A DNA stretch of 64,000 nucleotides from Bacillota bacterium (lineage in GTDB: Bacteria; Bacillota; Clostridia; Peptostreptococcales; Anaerovoracaceae): assembly GCA_017941085.1 (NCBI GenBank), contig JAGAXF010000001.1:26748-90747 (forward strand). Reading direction: 5' to 3'. The translations under genes were made by a program, and so were the position numbers. Of this stretch, positions 20,131 to 28,069 are shown in pieces (positions within the stretch are counted from its first letter, which is position 1; each line of letters opens with the position of its first letter). The notes beneath the pieces were generated by a model. That model was not told where the DNA came from and did no database searches. It saw nothing but the letters and a program-made list of their open reading frames with translations.

Positions 20131-22305
20131 TTGGCATCAAAGGGAAAGAAGACAATTACAAGTGGTGTGGCTAAAGTCCCTGTGGTAATGCAACTTGAGG
20201 CGCTGGAATGTGGTGCTGCTGCTCTTGCCATGGTTATGGCCTACTACGATAAGTGGGTCCCTTTGGAACAGGTCCGTGTGGATTGTGGAGTATCTCGCGA
20301 TGGATCCAAGGCCAAGAATATATATTTGGCTGCAGAGAATTATGGCTTTGATGTAAAGGCCTTTAAAATGTCCCCCGAAAGTCTGAAGACAGAGGGTGAG
20401 TTCCCATGCATAATACATTGGAATATGAATCACTTTGTGGTTCTTAAGGGATTCAAAGGGGATTGGGTATATATAAACGATCCCGCCAGAGGTGAGGTGA
20501 AGCTAAGCTACGAGGAGTTCGACAGGGCTTTTACCGGAATAGTTATTTTGCCTGTTCCCTCTGATGAATTTGTTCCCGGAGGCAAGCCTAAGAGCACCCT
20601 GGACTTCGCCAAGAAGCGTCTTGTGGGTGCAGGGGCAATCATAACCTTCGTAATGTTAACCACTGCAATCAGCTATCTCTTTGGAATAATAAATTCTGTT
20701 ACAAACCGAATCTTCATGGATAGACTTATTACCGGAATCAACAGTGATTGGCTCTATCCATTCTTAACATTACTAATAGTTTTGGCTGTGGTCCAGCTGG
20801 TAGTAGCTTGGGCGCAAACCATATATTCCCTGAAAATAAACGGAAAAATGTCAATCGTAGGAAACACCGCCTATATGTGGAAGGTGCTCCATCTTCCTAT
20901 GGAATTCTTTTCTCAAAGACTAACAGGTGACATTCAAAATAGAGCAGGGATGAATGCAAGTATTGCCGGAATCCTTGTAAACACCTTTGCTCCTCTTCTT
21001 TTAAATAGCATCATGATGATAATTTATCTTGTTGTCATGCTGAAACAAAGTCCCCTTCTTACGCTAATCGGTATATCGACTTTGGTACTGAATATAGTCA
21101 TGGCAAGGGTAATATCCTCCAAGCGAGTCAATATAACCAGGGTCCAGATGAGAGATGTTGGAAAACTTGAATCTTCAACGGTAACAGGCATTAGCATGAT
21201 TGAAACCATCAAAGCCAGCGGCGCTGAGGATGGCTTCTTTAGAAAGTGGGCAGGCTATCAGGCTTCTGTGAATAATCAGAGCGTTAAGATGGTTAAGACT
21301 AATCTTTTTCTTGGGATGATTCCTGCCTTTTTTACATCCATTGCAAACTATGCCGTTCTTGTAGTAGGAATTCTCCTTACGATGGAGGGTAAGCTAAGCT
21401 TGGGCTCAGTTCTCATGTTCCAGGGTCTCCTGGGCTCATTTATGTCACCTGCAATGACCTTGGTAAATGCGGGGCAGAGCCTTCAGGAAATGCGTACTGA
21501 GATGGAACGTGTAGAGGATGTTATGGAATATCCCGACGACGTAAGCGTTCTTGAAAATGATATGGAGGCTTCTAAGCTGGCAAAACTAAGGGGGAACATT
21601 GAACTGAAAAATGTGACCTTTGGTTATTCCAAACTGGAGAATCCCCTCATAAAGGACTTCTCACTTAAGATGAATGTGGGAGATAGAATTGCCCTTGTGG
21701 GAGCTTCGGGCTGTGGCAAATCCACAATTTCCAAACTTGTTTCAGGACTCTATCAACCATGGAGTGGTGAGATTCTATTTGACGGAAAAACCAGAAGCGA
21801 ATATCCAAGAGACGTGGTAACAAGCTCTCTTGCGGTTGTAGATCAGGATATAACTCTATTCGAAGATACCATATCTAACAATATAAAAATGTGGGATGAA
21901 AGTATCAAAGACTTTGAGATGATTCTTGCAGCTAGAGATGCCATGATTCATGACGATATAATGATGTTATCGGGAGGATACAATCATAAACTCCTAAGCG
22001 GTGGTAAAAATCTCTCCGGCGGTCAGCGTCAACGTCTTGAGATTGCAAGAGTTCTTGCCCAAGATCCAACCATCATTATTTTAGATGAGGCCACATCCGC
22101 TTTGGATGCAAGGACGGAATATGAAGTAGTAAATGCTATTCGCGATAGAGGTATAACCTGCATCGTTATTGCACATAGACTCTCCACAGTTAGAGATTGT
22201 GATGAAATCATAGTTCTAGACCGTGGACAGGTTATAGAGAGGGGAACCCATGATGAGCTTATGGCTCTAAATGGTGCTTATGCCGATCTTGTGGCAAATG
22301 AGTAA
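20131..22305 (+). CDS. NHLM peptide exporter with C39 leader peptidase (ABC subunit 1)
   Basis: This 724-residue protein has three parts. The N-terminal C39 peptidase has Gln21, catalytic Cys27 (LEALECGAA), His101 (WNMNHFVVL) and Asp117 (INDPARG), and cuts leaders after double glycine. Six membrane helices span about 165-440. The ABC ATPase has GASGCGKST and LSGGQRQRLEIARV. It matches the TIGR03796-type NHLM transporter 1. Translation starts at TTG 20131 with only a weak ribosome site (CAGGTG), suggesting coupling to the upstream gene. The substrates should be the three double-glycine peptides encoded downstream. Confidence 0.93.
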   Translation: MASKGKKTITSGVAKVPVVMQLEALECGAAALAMVMAYYDKWVPLEQVRVDCGVSRDGSKAKNIYLAAENYGFDVKAFKMSPESLKTEGEFPCIIHWNMNHFVVLKGFKGDWVYINDPARGEVKLSYEEFDRAFTGIVILPVPSDEFVPGGKPKSTLDFAKKRLVGAGAIITFVMLTTAISYLFGIINSVTNRIFMDRLITGINSDWLYPFLTLLIVLAVVQLVVAWAQTIYSLKINGKMSIVGNTAYMWKVLHLPMEFFSQRLTGDIQNRAGMNASIAGILVNTFAPLLLNSIMMIIYLVVMLKQSPLLTLIGISTLVLNIVMARVISSKRVNITRVQMRDVGKLESSTVTGISMIETIKASGAEDGFFRKWAGYQASVNNQSVKMVKTNLFLGMIPAFFTSIANYAVLVVGILLTMEGKLSLGSVLMFQGLLGSFMSPAMTLVNAGQSLQEMRTEMERVEDVMEYPDDVSVLENDMEASKLAKLRGNIELKNVTFGYSKLENPLIKDFSLKMNVGDRIALVGASGCGKSTISKLVSGLYQPWSGEILFDGKTRSEYPRDVVTSSLAVVDQDITLFEDTISNNIKMWDESIKDFEMILAARDAMIHDDIMMLSGGYNHKLLSGGKNLSGGQRQRLEIARVLAQDPTIIILDEATSALDARTEYEVVNAIRDRGITCIVIAHRLSTVRDCDEIIVLDRGQVIERGTHDELMALNGAYADLVANE

Positions 22306-22316
22306 GGAGCCAGACT

Positions 22317-24506
22317 ATGAGTTGGTTTGAGAATCAAATTGAAGAAAGAAGATTAGCCGACCAAAAGCTCCTTGAGGACTCCTTTGTCAAGGTGGCAGGA
22401 GTTGTGCTTGGTGAAAGAGGAGCAGAAAGAATTAAGGACGAGAGGATTATCACCAGGAACGCCATAGAGGAGATTCTAAAGTATTATCATTGTAAGCCGG
22501 TTGATACATCGGACAGGGTTATAGAGAGTGAAAAGGATCTGGACTACGCTCTTCGTCCCCATGGCATAATGCGCAGGGATATAGAACTAACAGAGGGCTG
22601 GTATAAAGATGCCTATGGGTCCATCTTAGCATTTACCAAAGACGAAAACCTTCCGGTTGCTCTTATTCCAAGCAAGTTTAAGGGCTACGGGTTTACAGAT
22701 CCCAGGACAGGACAGCATGGAAAACTGGATAGCACCAGTGCTGAAATCTTTGATAGAGAGGCAATATGCTTCTACTATCCGCTTCCCCAGAGGAGCCTAA
22801 AAATTCAGGACCTTATTCTATATATGAGGCGCTGCATCAGTGCAGGGGATTTTGCTGCCGTAGTTCTTGCCGCACTACTGGCGACTCTGGTTGCGCTTAT
22901 TATGCCAAGAATTGTACAGGCTCTTACAGGTCCTATTCTTCTAAGCGGAAAGAAAAGCGCTCTGGTGGGAGTATCTCTTTCAATTATTGGCGTACTCTTA
23001 TCCTCGCAGCTCATAGGCATAGTGAAGGGACTTCTGGCAGGAAGAGTTGGAACAAAGATTTCTATGGGTGTTCAGGCATCAATGATGATGAGACTATTGG
23101 CGCTCCCGGCATCCTTCTACAGAAAATATAGCCCTGGGGAACTTAAGACCCGCTCCAAATCTGTAGAATCCCTTAGTACATATATCTTGGATATGATTTT
23201 GAATTCCGGAATTACGTCTTTGACTTCTTTGTTATATGTAACTCAGATATTTAGGTTTGCTCCGTCTTTGGTTGTTCCATCCATTATAATAGTTCTTATT
23301 ACCGTTGGTTTTTCTGTTTTTTCTACAGTTCTGAAGATTAATCACGAAAGAAAGAGAATGGGTTTACAGGCAAAGGAATCAGGTATGAGTTATGGTTTGA
23401 TTACCGGGGTTCAAAAACTGAAGCTGTCGGGATCTGAAAAGAGGGCCTTTGCTAAATGGCTCAATATATATTCCGAAGGAGCAGAGGTTTTGTACAATCC
23501 GCCTTTGTTTATAAAAGTAAATAGTGTTATTTCCACCGGCATAGCTCTTGTCTCCAACATAGCTATTTTCTATCTTGCGATTAAGAGCGGTATAGATCAA
23601 TCCAATTTCTATGCATTTACCACTGCCTATGGAATGCTTATGGGTGCATTTATGTCCGTGTCGGGAATAGCCCTTACAGCTGCTCAGATTAGGCCAATAC
23701 TGGAAATGGCAGAGCCATTCCTGGAGACAGCACCGGAGACAGCAGAAGGTAAGGAAATTGTTACGGAGATAAGTGGGCGAGTGGAACTGGACCACGTTTC
23801 CTTCCGTTATGACGACTCTATGCCTTATGTTTTAAATGATTTATCCCTTAAAATTCATCCCGGTGAATATGTTGCTATAGTAGGAAAGACGGGTTGCGGA
23901 AAATCCACTCTGGTGAGACTTCTCTTGGGATTTGAGAGTCCGGAAAAGGGTGCAATATATTATGATGGAAAGGATATAAATAGCTTAGATCTTCCATCTT
24001 TAAGGAGAAGAATCGGAACGGTTATGCAGGATGCAGGTTTATTCCAAGGGGATATCTATTCCAATATTGTAATTACTGCACCTGAGCTTTCCTTGCAGGA
24101 TGCCTGGGAGGCCGCAGAGAAGGCGGGTATTGCAGATGACATCAAAGCCATGCCAATGGGGATGCATACCTTGGTATCTGAGGGACAGGGAGGAATTTCA
24201 GGAGGGCAACGCCAAAGATTAATGATTGCAAGGGCTATATGTCCCAAGCCAAAACTCCTTATCTTTGATGAAGCCACATCTGCCTTGGATAACAAGACTC
24301 AGAAGCAAGTCTCCGATGCTTTGGACGGCATGGGCTGCACCAGAATAATTATTGCTCACAGACTATCCACCATTCAACACGCGGACAGAATCATAGTTCT
24401 GGATGGAGGTTCTATTATAGAGGACGGAACATATGAAGAACTGATAGAAAAGAAGGGTTTCTTCGCGGAGCTTGTGGAACGTCAGAGATTAGAAGCCGGA
24501 GAGTAG
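22317..24506 (+). CDS. NHLM exporter ABC subunit 2 (no peptidase)
   Basis: This 729-residue partner has a degenerate N-terminal domain of about 160 residues in place of the peptidase, then six membrane helices and an ATPase domain with GKTGCGKST and ISGGQRQRLMIARA. It corresponds to TIGR03797-type NHLM transporter 2. An AAGGAG site lies just before the ATG. It forms the second half of a heterodimeric exporter with the peptidase-bearing subunit. Confidence 0.9.
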   Translation: MSWFENQIEERRLADQKLLEDSFVKVAGVVLGERGAERIKDERIITRNAIEEILKYYHCKPVDTSDRVIESEKDLDYALRPHGIMRRDIELTEGWYKDAYGSILAFTKDENLPVALIPSKFKGYGFTDPRTGQHGKLDSTSAEIFDREAICFYYPLPQRSLKIQDLILYMRRCISAGDFAAVVLAALLATLVALIMPRIVQALTGPILLSGKKSALVGVSLSIIGVLLSSQLIGIVKGLLAGRVGTKISMGVQASMMMRLLALPASFYRKYSPGELKTRSKSVESLSTYILDMILNSGITSLTSLLYVTQIFRFAPSLVVPSIIIVLITVGFSVFSTVLKINHERKRMGLQAKESGMSYGLITGVQKLKLSGSEKRAFAKWLNIYSEGAEVLYNPPLFIKVNSVISTGIALVSNIAIFYLAIKSGIDQSNFYAFTTAYGMLMGAFMSVSGIALTAAQIRPILEMAEPFLETAPETAEGKEIVTEISGRVELDHVSFRYDDSMPYVLNDLSLKIHPGEYVAIVGKTGCGKSTLVRLLLGFESPEKGAIYYDGKDINSLDLPSLRRRIGTVMQDAGLFQGDIYSNIVITAPELSLQDAWEAAEKAGIADDIKAMPMGMHTLVSEGQGGISGGQRQRLMIARAICPKPKLLIFDEATSALDNKTQKQVSDALDGMGCTRIIIAHRLSTIQHADRIIVLDGGSIIEDGTYEELIEKKGFFAELVERQRLEAGE

Positions 24507-24511
24507 AGAAA

Positions 24512-25015
24512 ATGGATGATGTATTAACTCTAAAAATGCAATCTGACTTCGAAGAAATCTACGATGTCTATTATGATCGTATATATAGGTATGCCTATAC
24601 TCTTCTTTTGAACAAAGAGGACGCAGAGGATGTGACGGAAGACACATTCCTTTCGGCGTATAGAAATTTTGCTTCTTTCAATGCTGAAAAGGGATCTCTG
24701 GGTACCTGGCTTTCCAGAATCGCTCATAACTGTGCGGTTAATTTGGTTCGCTCTGCCGCTTACTCCAAGAAGGCGGAGATTCCGGATTCCTGGGATGTGG
24801 AAGAGGAGGGGGATTTCACCAAGGAACTTGATTATTCTGACGAAATAATACGGCTTTATGCCAAGCTTAGTCCGGAGGAAAGAGAATTTTTAAACCTACG
24901 CTACGCCATGGACCTAAAGGACTCAGAGGTGGCAGCTTTGATGGGGCTTAATGAGAAAGCAGTGAACAAAAGATATCAGAGATTGTTGACAAAATGCAGA
25001 ACCCTAATTGATTAA
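24512..25015 (+). CDS. ECF-type sigma-70 family factor of the peptide cluster
   Basis: This 167-residue sigma factor has region 2 (YDRIYRYAYTLLLNKEDAEDVTEDTFLSAYRNF) and region 4 (LSPEEREFLNLRYAMDLKDSEVAALMGLNEKAVNKRYQR region). It starts 5 nt after the second ABC gene, so it is co-transcribed with the exporter. No anti-sigma gene is adjacent. It probably drives the precursor genes that begin 113 bp downstream, and perhaps the operon itself, which would make the cluster self-activating. Confidence 0.9.
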   Translation: MDDVLTLKMQSDFEEIYDVYYDRIYRYAYTLLLNKEDAEDVTEDTFLSAYRNFASFNAEKGSLGTWLSRIAHNCAVNLVRSAAYSKKAEIPDSWDVEEEGDFTKELDYSDEIIRLYAKLSPEEREFLNLRYAMDLKDSEVAALMGLNEKAVNKRYQRLLTKCRTLID

Positions 25016-25029
25016 AAAAATGTCGTCAA

Positions 25030-25073
25030 ACTGTCTCCAAATAGCAGACTGGCTTGTATATATAGTAAAAGAG
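25030..25073 (+). promoter_or_regulatory. candidate cluster-specific promoter before the peptide genes
   Basis: The gap between the sigma gene and the first precursor contains GTCAAACTGTCTCC and, 18 bp later, TATATATAG. This does not fit a sigma-A promoter (no TTGACA) but could be the target of the adjacent ECF-type sigma factor. The assignment rests on position only. Confidence 0.3.
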
Positions 25074-25128
25074 ATAAAAAACGTTTCAAATGATGGGGAC
25101 GATGCTGTGAAAAAGAGGAGGAAATATC

Positions 25129-25428
25129 ATGTCTAAGGAGAAAAAAGAATTATCATTGGATGCATTGGAATTGGTAAGTGGAGGAGCCTTGGCTGAAGGT
25201 TGGCAAGGAAGTGTTGACAAGCTTGTTCAAACAAGAATAAAAGGAAATCTATTTCCAAAAGCTATGGGTCAAAAAGATACGGATATTGATGCTGAACATC
25301 TAAGACCACTTGTAGATATCACAAATGAGATTGCATTATTCTGTGGTCAATCAGAAGCTGATAAGGTAAAATCTTATCTTGAGAATGAGCATGGAGTTGT
25401 TCTTCCTAGTCAGTTATTCTCAGTTTAA
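25129..25428 (+). CDS. double-glycine precursor peptide 1
   Basis: This 99-residue protein has a 19-residue leader, MSKEKKELSLDALELVSGG, that ends in the LxxxxGG-type C39 cleavage site. The mature part would be 80 residues, mildly charged, with a single Cys and no Cys/Ser/Thr-rich core, so an unmodified or lightly modified bacteriocin is more likely than a lanthipeptide. AGGAGG lies 7 nt before the ATG. I do not recognise the mature sequence from any family. Confidence 0.75.
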   Translation: MSKEKKELSLDALELVSGGALAEGWQGSVDKLVQTRIKGNLFPKAMGQKDTDIDAEHLRPLVDITNEIALFCGQSEADKVKSYLENEHGVVLPSQLFSV

Positions 25429-25467
25429 GTAATGGTTGATAAATGAGTTGCAAAGGAGATGGGCTTA

Positions 25468-25710
25468 TTGAGTATTGATAGAGATTTGGAAGACAAGATT
25501 CGCAGGGCTAGCTTCTCTAATGTCAATCACAAGGATAGCCTGAAAGCGAAGCTATTTAATTCCTCAACTGAGCTAAGTATAGACGACCTCATGGGAGTAT
25601 CCGGAGGGGTAGGAATGGATTTGGATCCATATATAGACGAAAAATGGGATCAATGGCCTCAATGGCCTATTCCGGAACAGGCGACAAGTATGAAAATTTA
25701 CAAGAAGTGA
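25468..25710 (+). CDS. double-glycine precursor peptide 2 with Trp-Pro core
   Basis: The leader ends in STELSIDDLMGVSGG, followed by a core of about 33 residues containing DLDPYIDEKWDQWPQWPIPE. The near-repeat of Trp, Gln and Pro (WDQWPQWP) is unusual. The ATG at 25459 directly abuts AAGGAG and would leave no spacing, so I prefer TTG at 25468 (spacing 9). This gives an 80-residue precursor with GG at residues 46-47. Trp- and Gln-rich cores are known targets of radical-SAM crosslinking enzymes, and a broken radical-SAM gene lies just downstream. Confidence 0.72.
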   Translation: MSIDRDLEDKIRRASFSNVNHKDSLKAKLFNSSTELSIDDLMGVSGGVGMDLDPYIDEKWDQWPQWPIPEQATSMKIYKK

Positions 25711-25740
25711 GGAATAACAAGATAAACGAGGAACATGATT

Positions 25741-25941
25741 ATGAAGGCTGATTTATTGAAAGGGTTATCTGCTGAACAGATTGCTAAGGTAAAGGAGATG
25801 AATAGCGTAAGTGACATATTACATTTTGCCAAAGAAGAAGGCGTGGAGCTGACCGATGAGCAGCTGCAAGCCATCTCCGGAGGTGGTGGATGCTTTGATG
25901 ATGGTACTTACAATGTCCGTGACGTAGTTACAAGACAATAA
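25741..25941 (+). CDS. Nif11-like double-glycine precursor peptide 3
   Basis: This 66-residue precursor has a Nif11-type leader (LSAEQIAKVKEMNSVSDILH, then ELTDEQLQAISGGGG). The remaining core is about 16-20 residues and contains the single Cys (CFDDGTYNVRDVVTRQ). ATG 25741 is preferred over 25735 on spacing from GAGGA. Nif11 leaders are typical substrates of NHLM exporters and of RiPP modification enzymes. The three leaders in this cluster belong to different types, so one exporter probably serves several products. Confidence 0.82.
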   Translation: MKADLLKGLSAEQIAKVKEMNSVSDILHFAKEEGVELTDEQLQAISGGGGCFDDGTYNVRDVVTRQ

Positions 25942-25964
25942 TGTAATAAGCGAAGTCAGACTCT

Positions 25965-26456
25965 ATGTATTACCGACTAAGTGACAGGGTTGCTCTACGA
26001 AAATGGAAATATGTAGACCGTGCGCTGTATGTTAAAGAAATGGAAGTTGCTGTTGGTGTTCCCAAAGAAGGATTTCCATTTCTTTTTTTTGTGACGGCGA
26101 GCATGATCTTGAGCCAAATCCAATATTAGAGCAATTCGTAGAAAAAGGGTATATTGAAGAGTGTAGTAAGGGTGATAGACCCTGTGATTGGACCCTCTTA
26201 AAGGAATCTGGATATCGGTGTTCATGCCTTTACTCTCACAGGTGGTGAACCATTGGTGCACCGCCATTTCTTAGATATTGTAAGAGCCATATCAAAACAA
26301 AATTCCAAGAGGTCATGGTTTAACGACAACCGCCATGATGGGCAGCCCCCTTTGCTAAGTGCAAGGAGGTTTTTTCTTGAAAAAGATAGAGAAACAATAT
26401 ATAATGCAAGTAGGAAATTCCTACTTTCCTACTTTTTGGAAATGGAGGTGAGATAG
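25965..26456 (+). pseudogene. decayed radical-SAM/SPASM RiPP maturase
   Basis: The remnant starts MYYRLSDRVALRKWKYVDRA, the conserved N-terminus of radical-SAM peptide maturases. It shifts frame at the T8 run at 26083-26090 and resumes as CDGEHDLEPNPILEQFVEKG and YIEECSKGDRP (N-terminal precursor-recognition domain). After a deletion that removed the CxxxCxxC iron-sulfur motif, and another frame change near 26213, it continues HAFTLTGGEPLVHRHFLDIV, the classic radical-SAM GGEP motif. The SPASM part is lost. It directly follows the three precursor genes, so it was very likely their maturase. Confidence 0.8.
26410..26424. promoter_or_regulatory. palindrome upstream of AbrB antitoxin gene
   Basis: GTAGGAA-A-TTCCTAC is a perfect inverted repeat followed by another TTCCTAC half-site, 30-45 bp before the antitoxin gene. 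AbrB-type antitoxins usually repress their own operon, so this is a candidate operator. Confidence 0.4.
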
Positions 26457-26729
26457 ATGGCTCAAGTAGCATTTGTAAATGATGCAAAAGTTATGGACAA
26501 GGGGCAAGTGACGATTCCGAAAAAAGTAAGAGAAGTGCTTGGTGTCGCAAATGGTGACAGAGTTACCTTTGTTGTTGATGGCAACACGGTCAAGGTCATC
26601 AATTCTGCCGTATATGCATTGGAGCAATTCCAGAAGCAAATGAAAGGAAAAGCAAAAAAAGCAGGCTTTATTTCTGAGGAGGATATTGCTGAATGGATTA
26701 CAGAGGGCAGAAGGAGTAAAGCTAAATGA
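26457..26729 (+). CDS. AbrB/SpoVT-family antitoxin (VapB-like)
   Basis: This 90-residue protein has an AbrB swapped-hairpin domain (VMDKGQVTIPKKVREVLGVANGD region, residues 11-45) and a C-terminal toxin-binding tail. GGAGGTGAG lies before the ATG. The next reading frame, overlapping by ATGA, begins a PIN-domain toxin, the usual partner, but that gene is broken. This is therefore an orphan antitoxin, kept either as a DNA-binding regulator or by recent loss of the toxin. Confidence 0.85.
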   Translation: MAQVAFVNDAKVMDKGQVTIPKKVREVLGVANGDRVTFVVDGNTVKVINSAVYALEQFQKQMKGKAKKAGFISEEDIAEWITEGRRSKAK

Positions 26730-26960
26730 GAGTGATGATTGATACTAACATTTTGATATCGGCAGTACTCTTTCCAAAGGGGAAGGCTTCTTGTGCACTG
26801 ATAAAAGCGTTGGCGCCACCCTACGAACCGGATTTTCTTGAGGCTTCGATTGAAGATCCGCGAGTAATATCGGTGAATGATTTTATGGGATTGTAGTTTA
26901 TCAAACCGAAGAGATGCCAGTGACACGCTGCTTGCTCAGGCTGTTTTGAGTTCGTAGTTA
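26726..26960 (+). pseudogene. truncated PIN-domain toxin (VapC-like)
   Basis: The frame opens with MRVMIDTNILISAVLFPKGK, the first acidic motif of a PIN-domain RNase, but soon runs into unrelated codons and stops at about 26896. Further on, another frame reads DASDTLLAQAVLSS, matching the PIN C-terminal acidic motif (RDxxDxPLLAxA). The central part is deleted, so the nuclease cannot form. It overlaps the antitoxin stop by 4 nt, as in intact vapBC pairs. Confidence 0.75.
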
Positions 26961-27007
26961 GTTAAATTATTCGATAGAGATGAAGCATGGCTAACTGTTG
27001 TAGGCAA

Positions 27008-27382
27008 TCATTTAGTGATTATGTCAATCATTTCGAGGACTATTTTCTTTTGATCCTCTGAAAGAGTTGAGAGTTTAGACAGAAGTTGGTGATCCAAGGC
27101 ATTGGGCTCGTAATCCGGCTCTAGTTTCCCCACTAAAGAATCCAAAGTTTCCCCGGTAACCTTTGCATAGTAGATAAGCATACGAAGGGACATAGCTGTG
27201 CGATTGTTTTCCACATTGCTGATGTAGCCGGGGGTTACATCCAGAGCTTCTGCAACCATGCTCTGCGTCAAACCATTTTTGATGCGGAGCTCTTTTATTT
27301 TGCTGCCATAATCCATGAAGAAAGATTCTTCGGGAAATTCATATTTTGCGTCTGTTTGTTTTTTTGTTTTTGCTTTTGTCAT
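27008..27382 (-). CDS. XRE-family helix-turn-helix regulator
   Basis: This 124-residue regulator has a Cro/C1 helix-turn-helix at about residues 30-85 (IKELRIKNGLTQSMVAEALD and VTPGYISNVENNRTAMSL) and a short C-terminal helical part. It is transcribed alone on the minus strand, away from the broken zinc-ribbon gene. The target is unknown; regulators of this size often control mobile or toxin-antitoxin genes. Confidence 0.88.
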   Translation of the reverse strand: MTKAKTKKQTDAKYEFPEESFFMDYGSKIKELRIKNGLTQSMVAEALDVTPGYISNVENNRTAMSLRMLIYYAKVTGETLDSLVGKLEPDYEPNALDHQLLSKLSTLSEDQKKIVLEMIDIITK

Positions 27383-27574
27383 TATTCAATTTCCTTTATA
27401 TCTGTTATATCTGTGAATTTAGTTTTGATAATAAAATTATACAAAAAGTATTGCTTGTATTCCATACACTAATAGAATATAATATATATAATTAATATAT
27501 ATTGCTGCGCGGATACTGGATGCTTCTATGGAATTCAGCCTTTGCATATTGACGAGAATAGGGAGTGTAGATAT

Positions 27575-27866
27575 ATGAGTAATAATAAATACATACATAC
27601 ATATATGTGAAGTTTGTGGAAAGACTGAGATATTGACTCCGGATGAAGCATTTGAATTGGGATGGGACTATCCTCCGAAAATGGGCTCATTTGGGGTAGT
27701 GTCTCCGCGAACTTGTGGAAACTGTGGAATTTATAAGACTCTTTGGGCGGAATTGATGCTTAATGGCGTTGCGCCAAGTGATCTAGATAAGCATCATAAA
27801 GAAACCCTTGAGAGGATACTAATGGAACCTCAGATTATTATTTTTAAAGAGGAGGAGAATCTATGA
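27575..27866 (+). pseudogene. frameshifted zinc-ribbon-like protein gene
   Basis: From ATG 27575 (GGGAG upstream) the frame reads MSNNKYIHTYM and stops. If one of the three tandem ACAT copies is removed, it reads MSNNKYIHICEVCGKTEIL and runs on to 27866 as a protein of about 95 residues with two CxxC pairs (CEVC, CGNC), a zinc ribbon. The downstream frame TPDEAFELGWDYPPKMGSF is well conserved in style and clearly coding. The gene is off in this copy; the repeat could switch it. Its stop overlaps the next start by 4 nt. Confidence 0.6.
27591..27602. repeat. ACAT x3 tandem repeat at a gene start
   Basis: Three copies of the tetranucleotide ACAT lie five codons into the zinc-ribbon gene. Changing the copy number by one restores the reading frame, which is the geometry of slipped-strand phase variation. 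Three copies are few for a true contingency locus. Confidence 0.6.
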
Positions 27867-28069
27867 GGGTATTGGTGATTCCCGATGTACATCTTAAACC
27901 GTGGATTTTTGAAAAAGCAAGAATAATACTTGAGGGTAATAGTGCGGACAAGGCAGTTTGCTTAATGGATATTGCAGATGACTGGGGGCAAAGGAGAAGA
28001 GATGAGAAAACTAGCAAGTATACAAGTTATATGGAAGATAGAGCCTATCAAAGGAGCAGACAGAATTGA
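27863..28069 (+). pseudogene. truncated metallophosphoesterase fused out of frame to RNA ligase
   Basis: The frame begins MRVLVIPDVHLKPWIFEKAR with the DxH metal motif and continues to AVCLMDIADDWG, the second metal motif region. It then breaks at about 27990 into codons that belong to the RNA ligase leader. The rest of a calcineurin-type phosphoesterase (about 200 residues) is missing. A deletion joining the two genes is the simplest reading. Confidence 0.7.

Noticed and set aside
20748..20930. Small ORFs inside the exporter genes
   Set aside because: They overlap conserved membrane and ATPase segments in another frame and have no independent support.
25129..25710. Lanthipeptide or sactipeptide precursors
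   Set aside because: The cores lack the Cys/Ser/Thr richness of lanthipeptides and no lanthionine synthetase or intact radical-SAM gene is present in the window.
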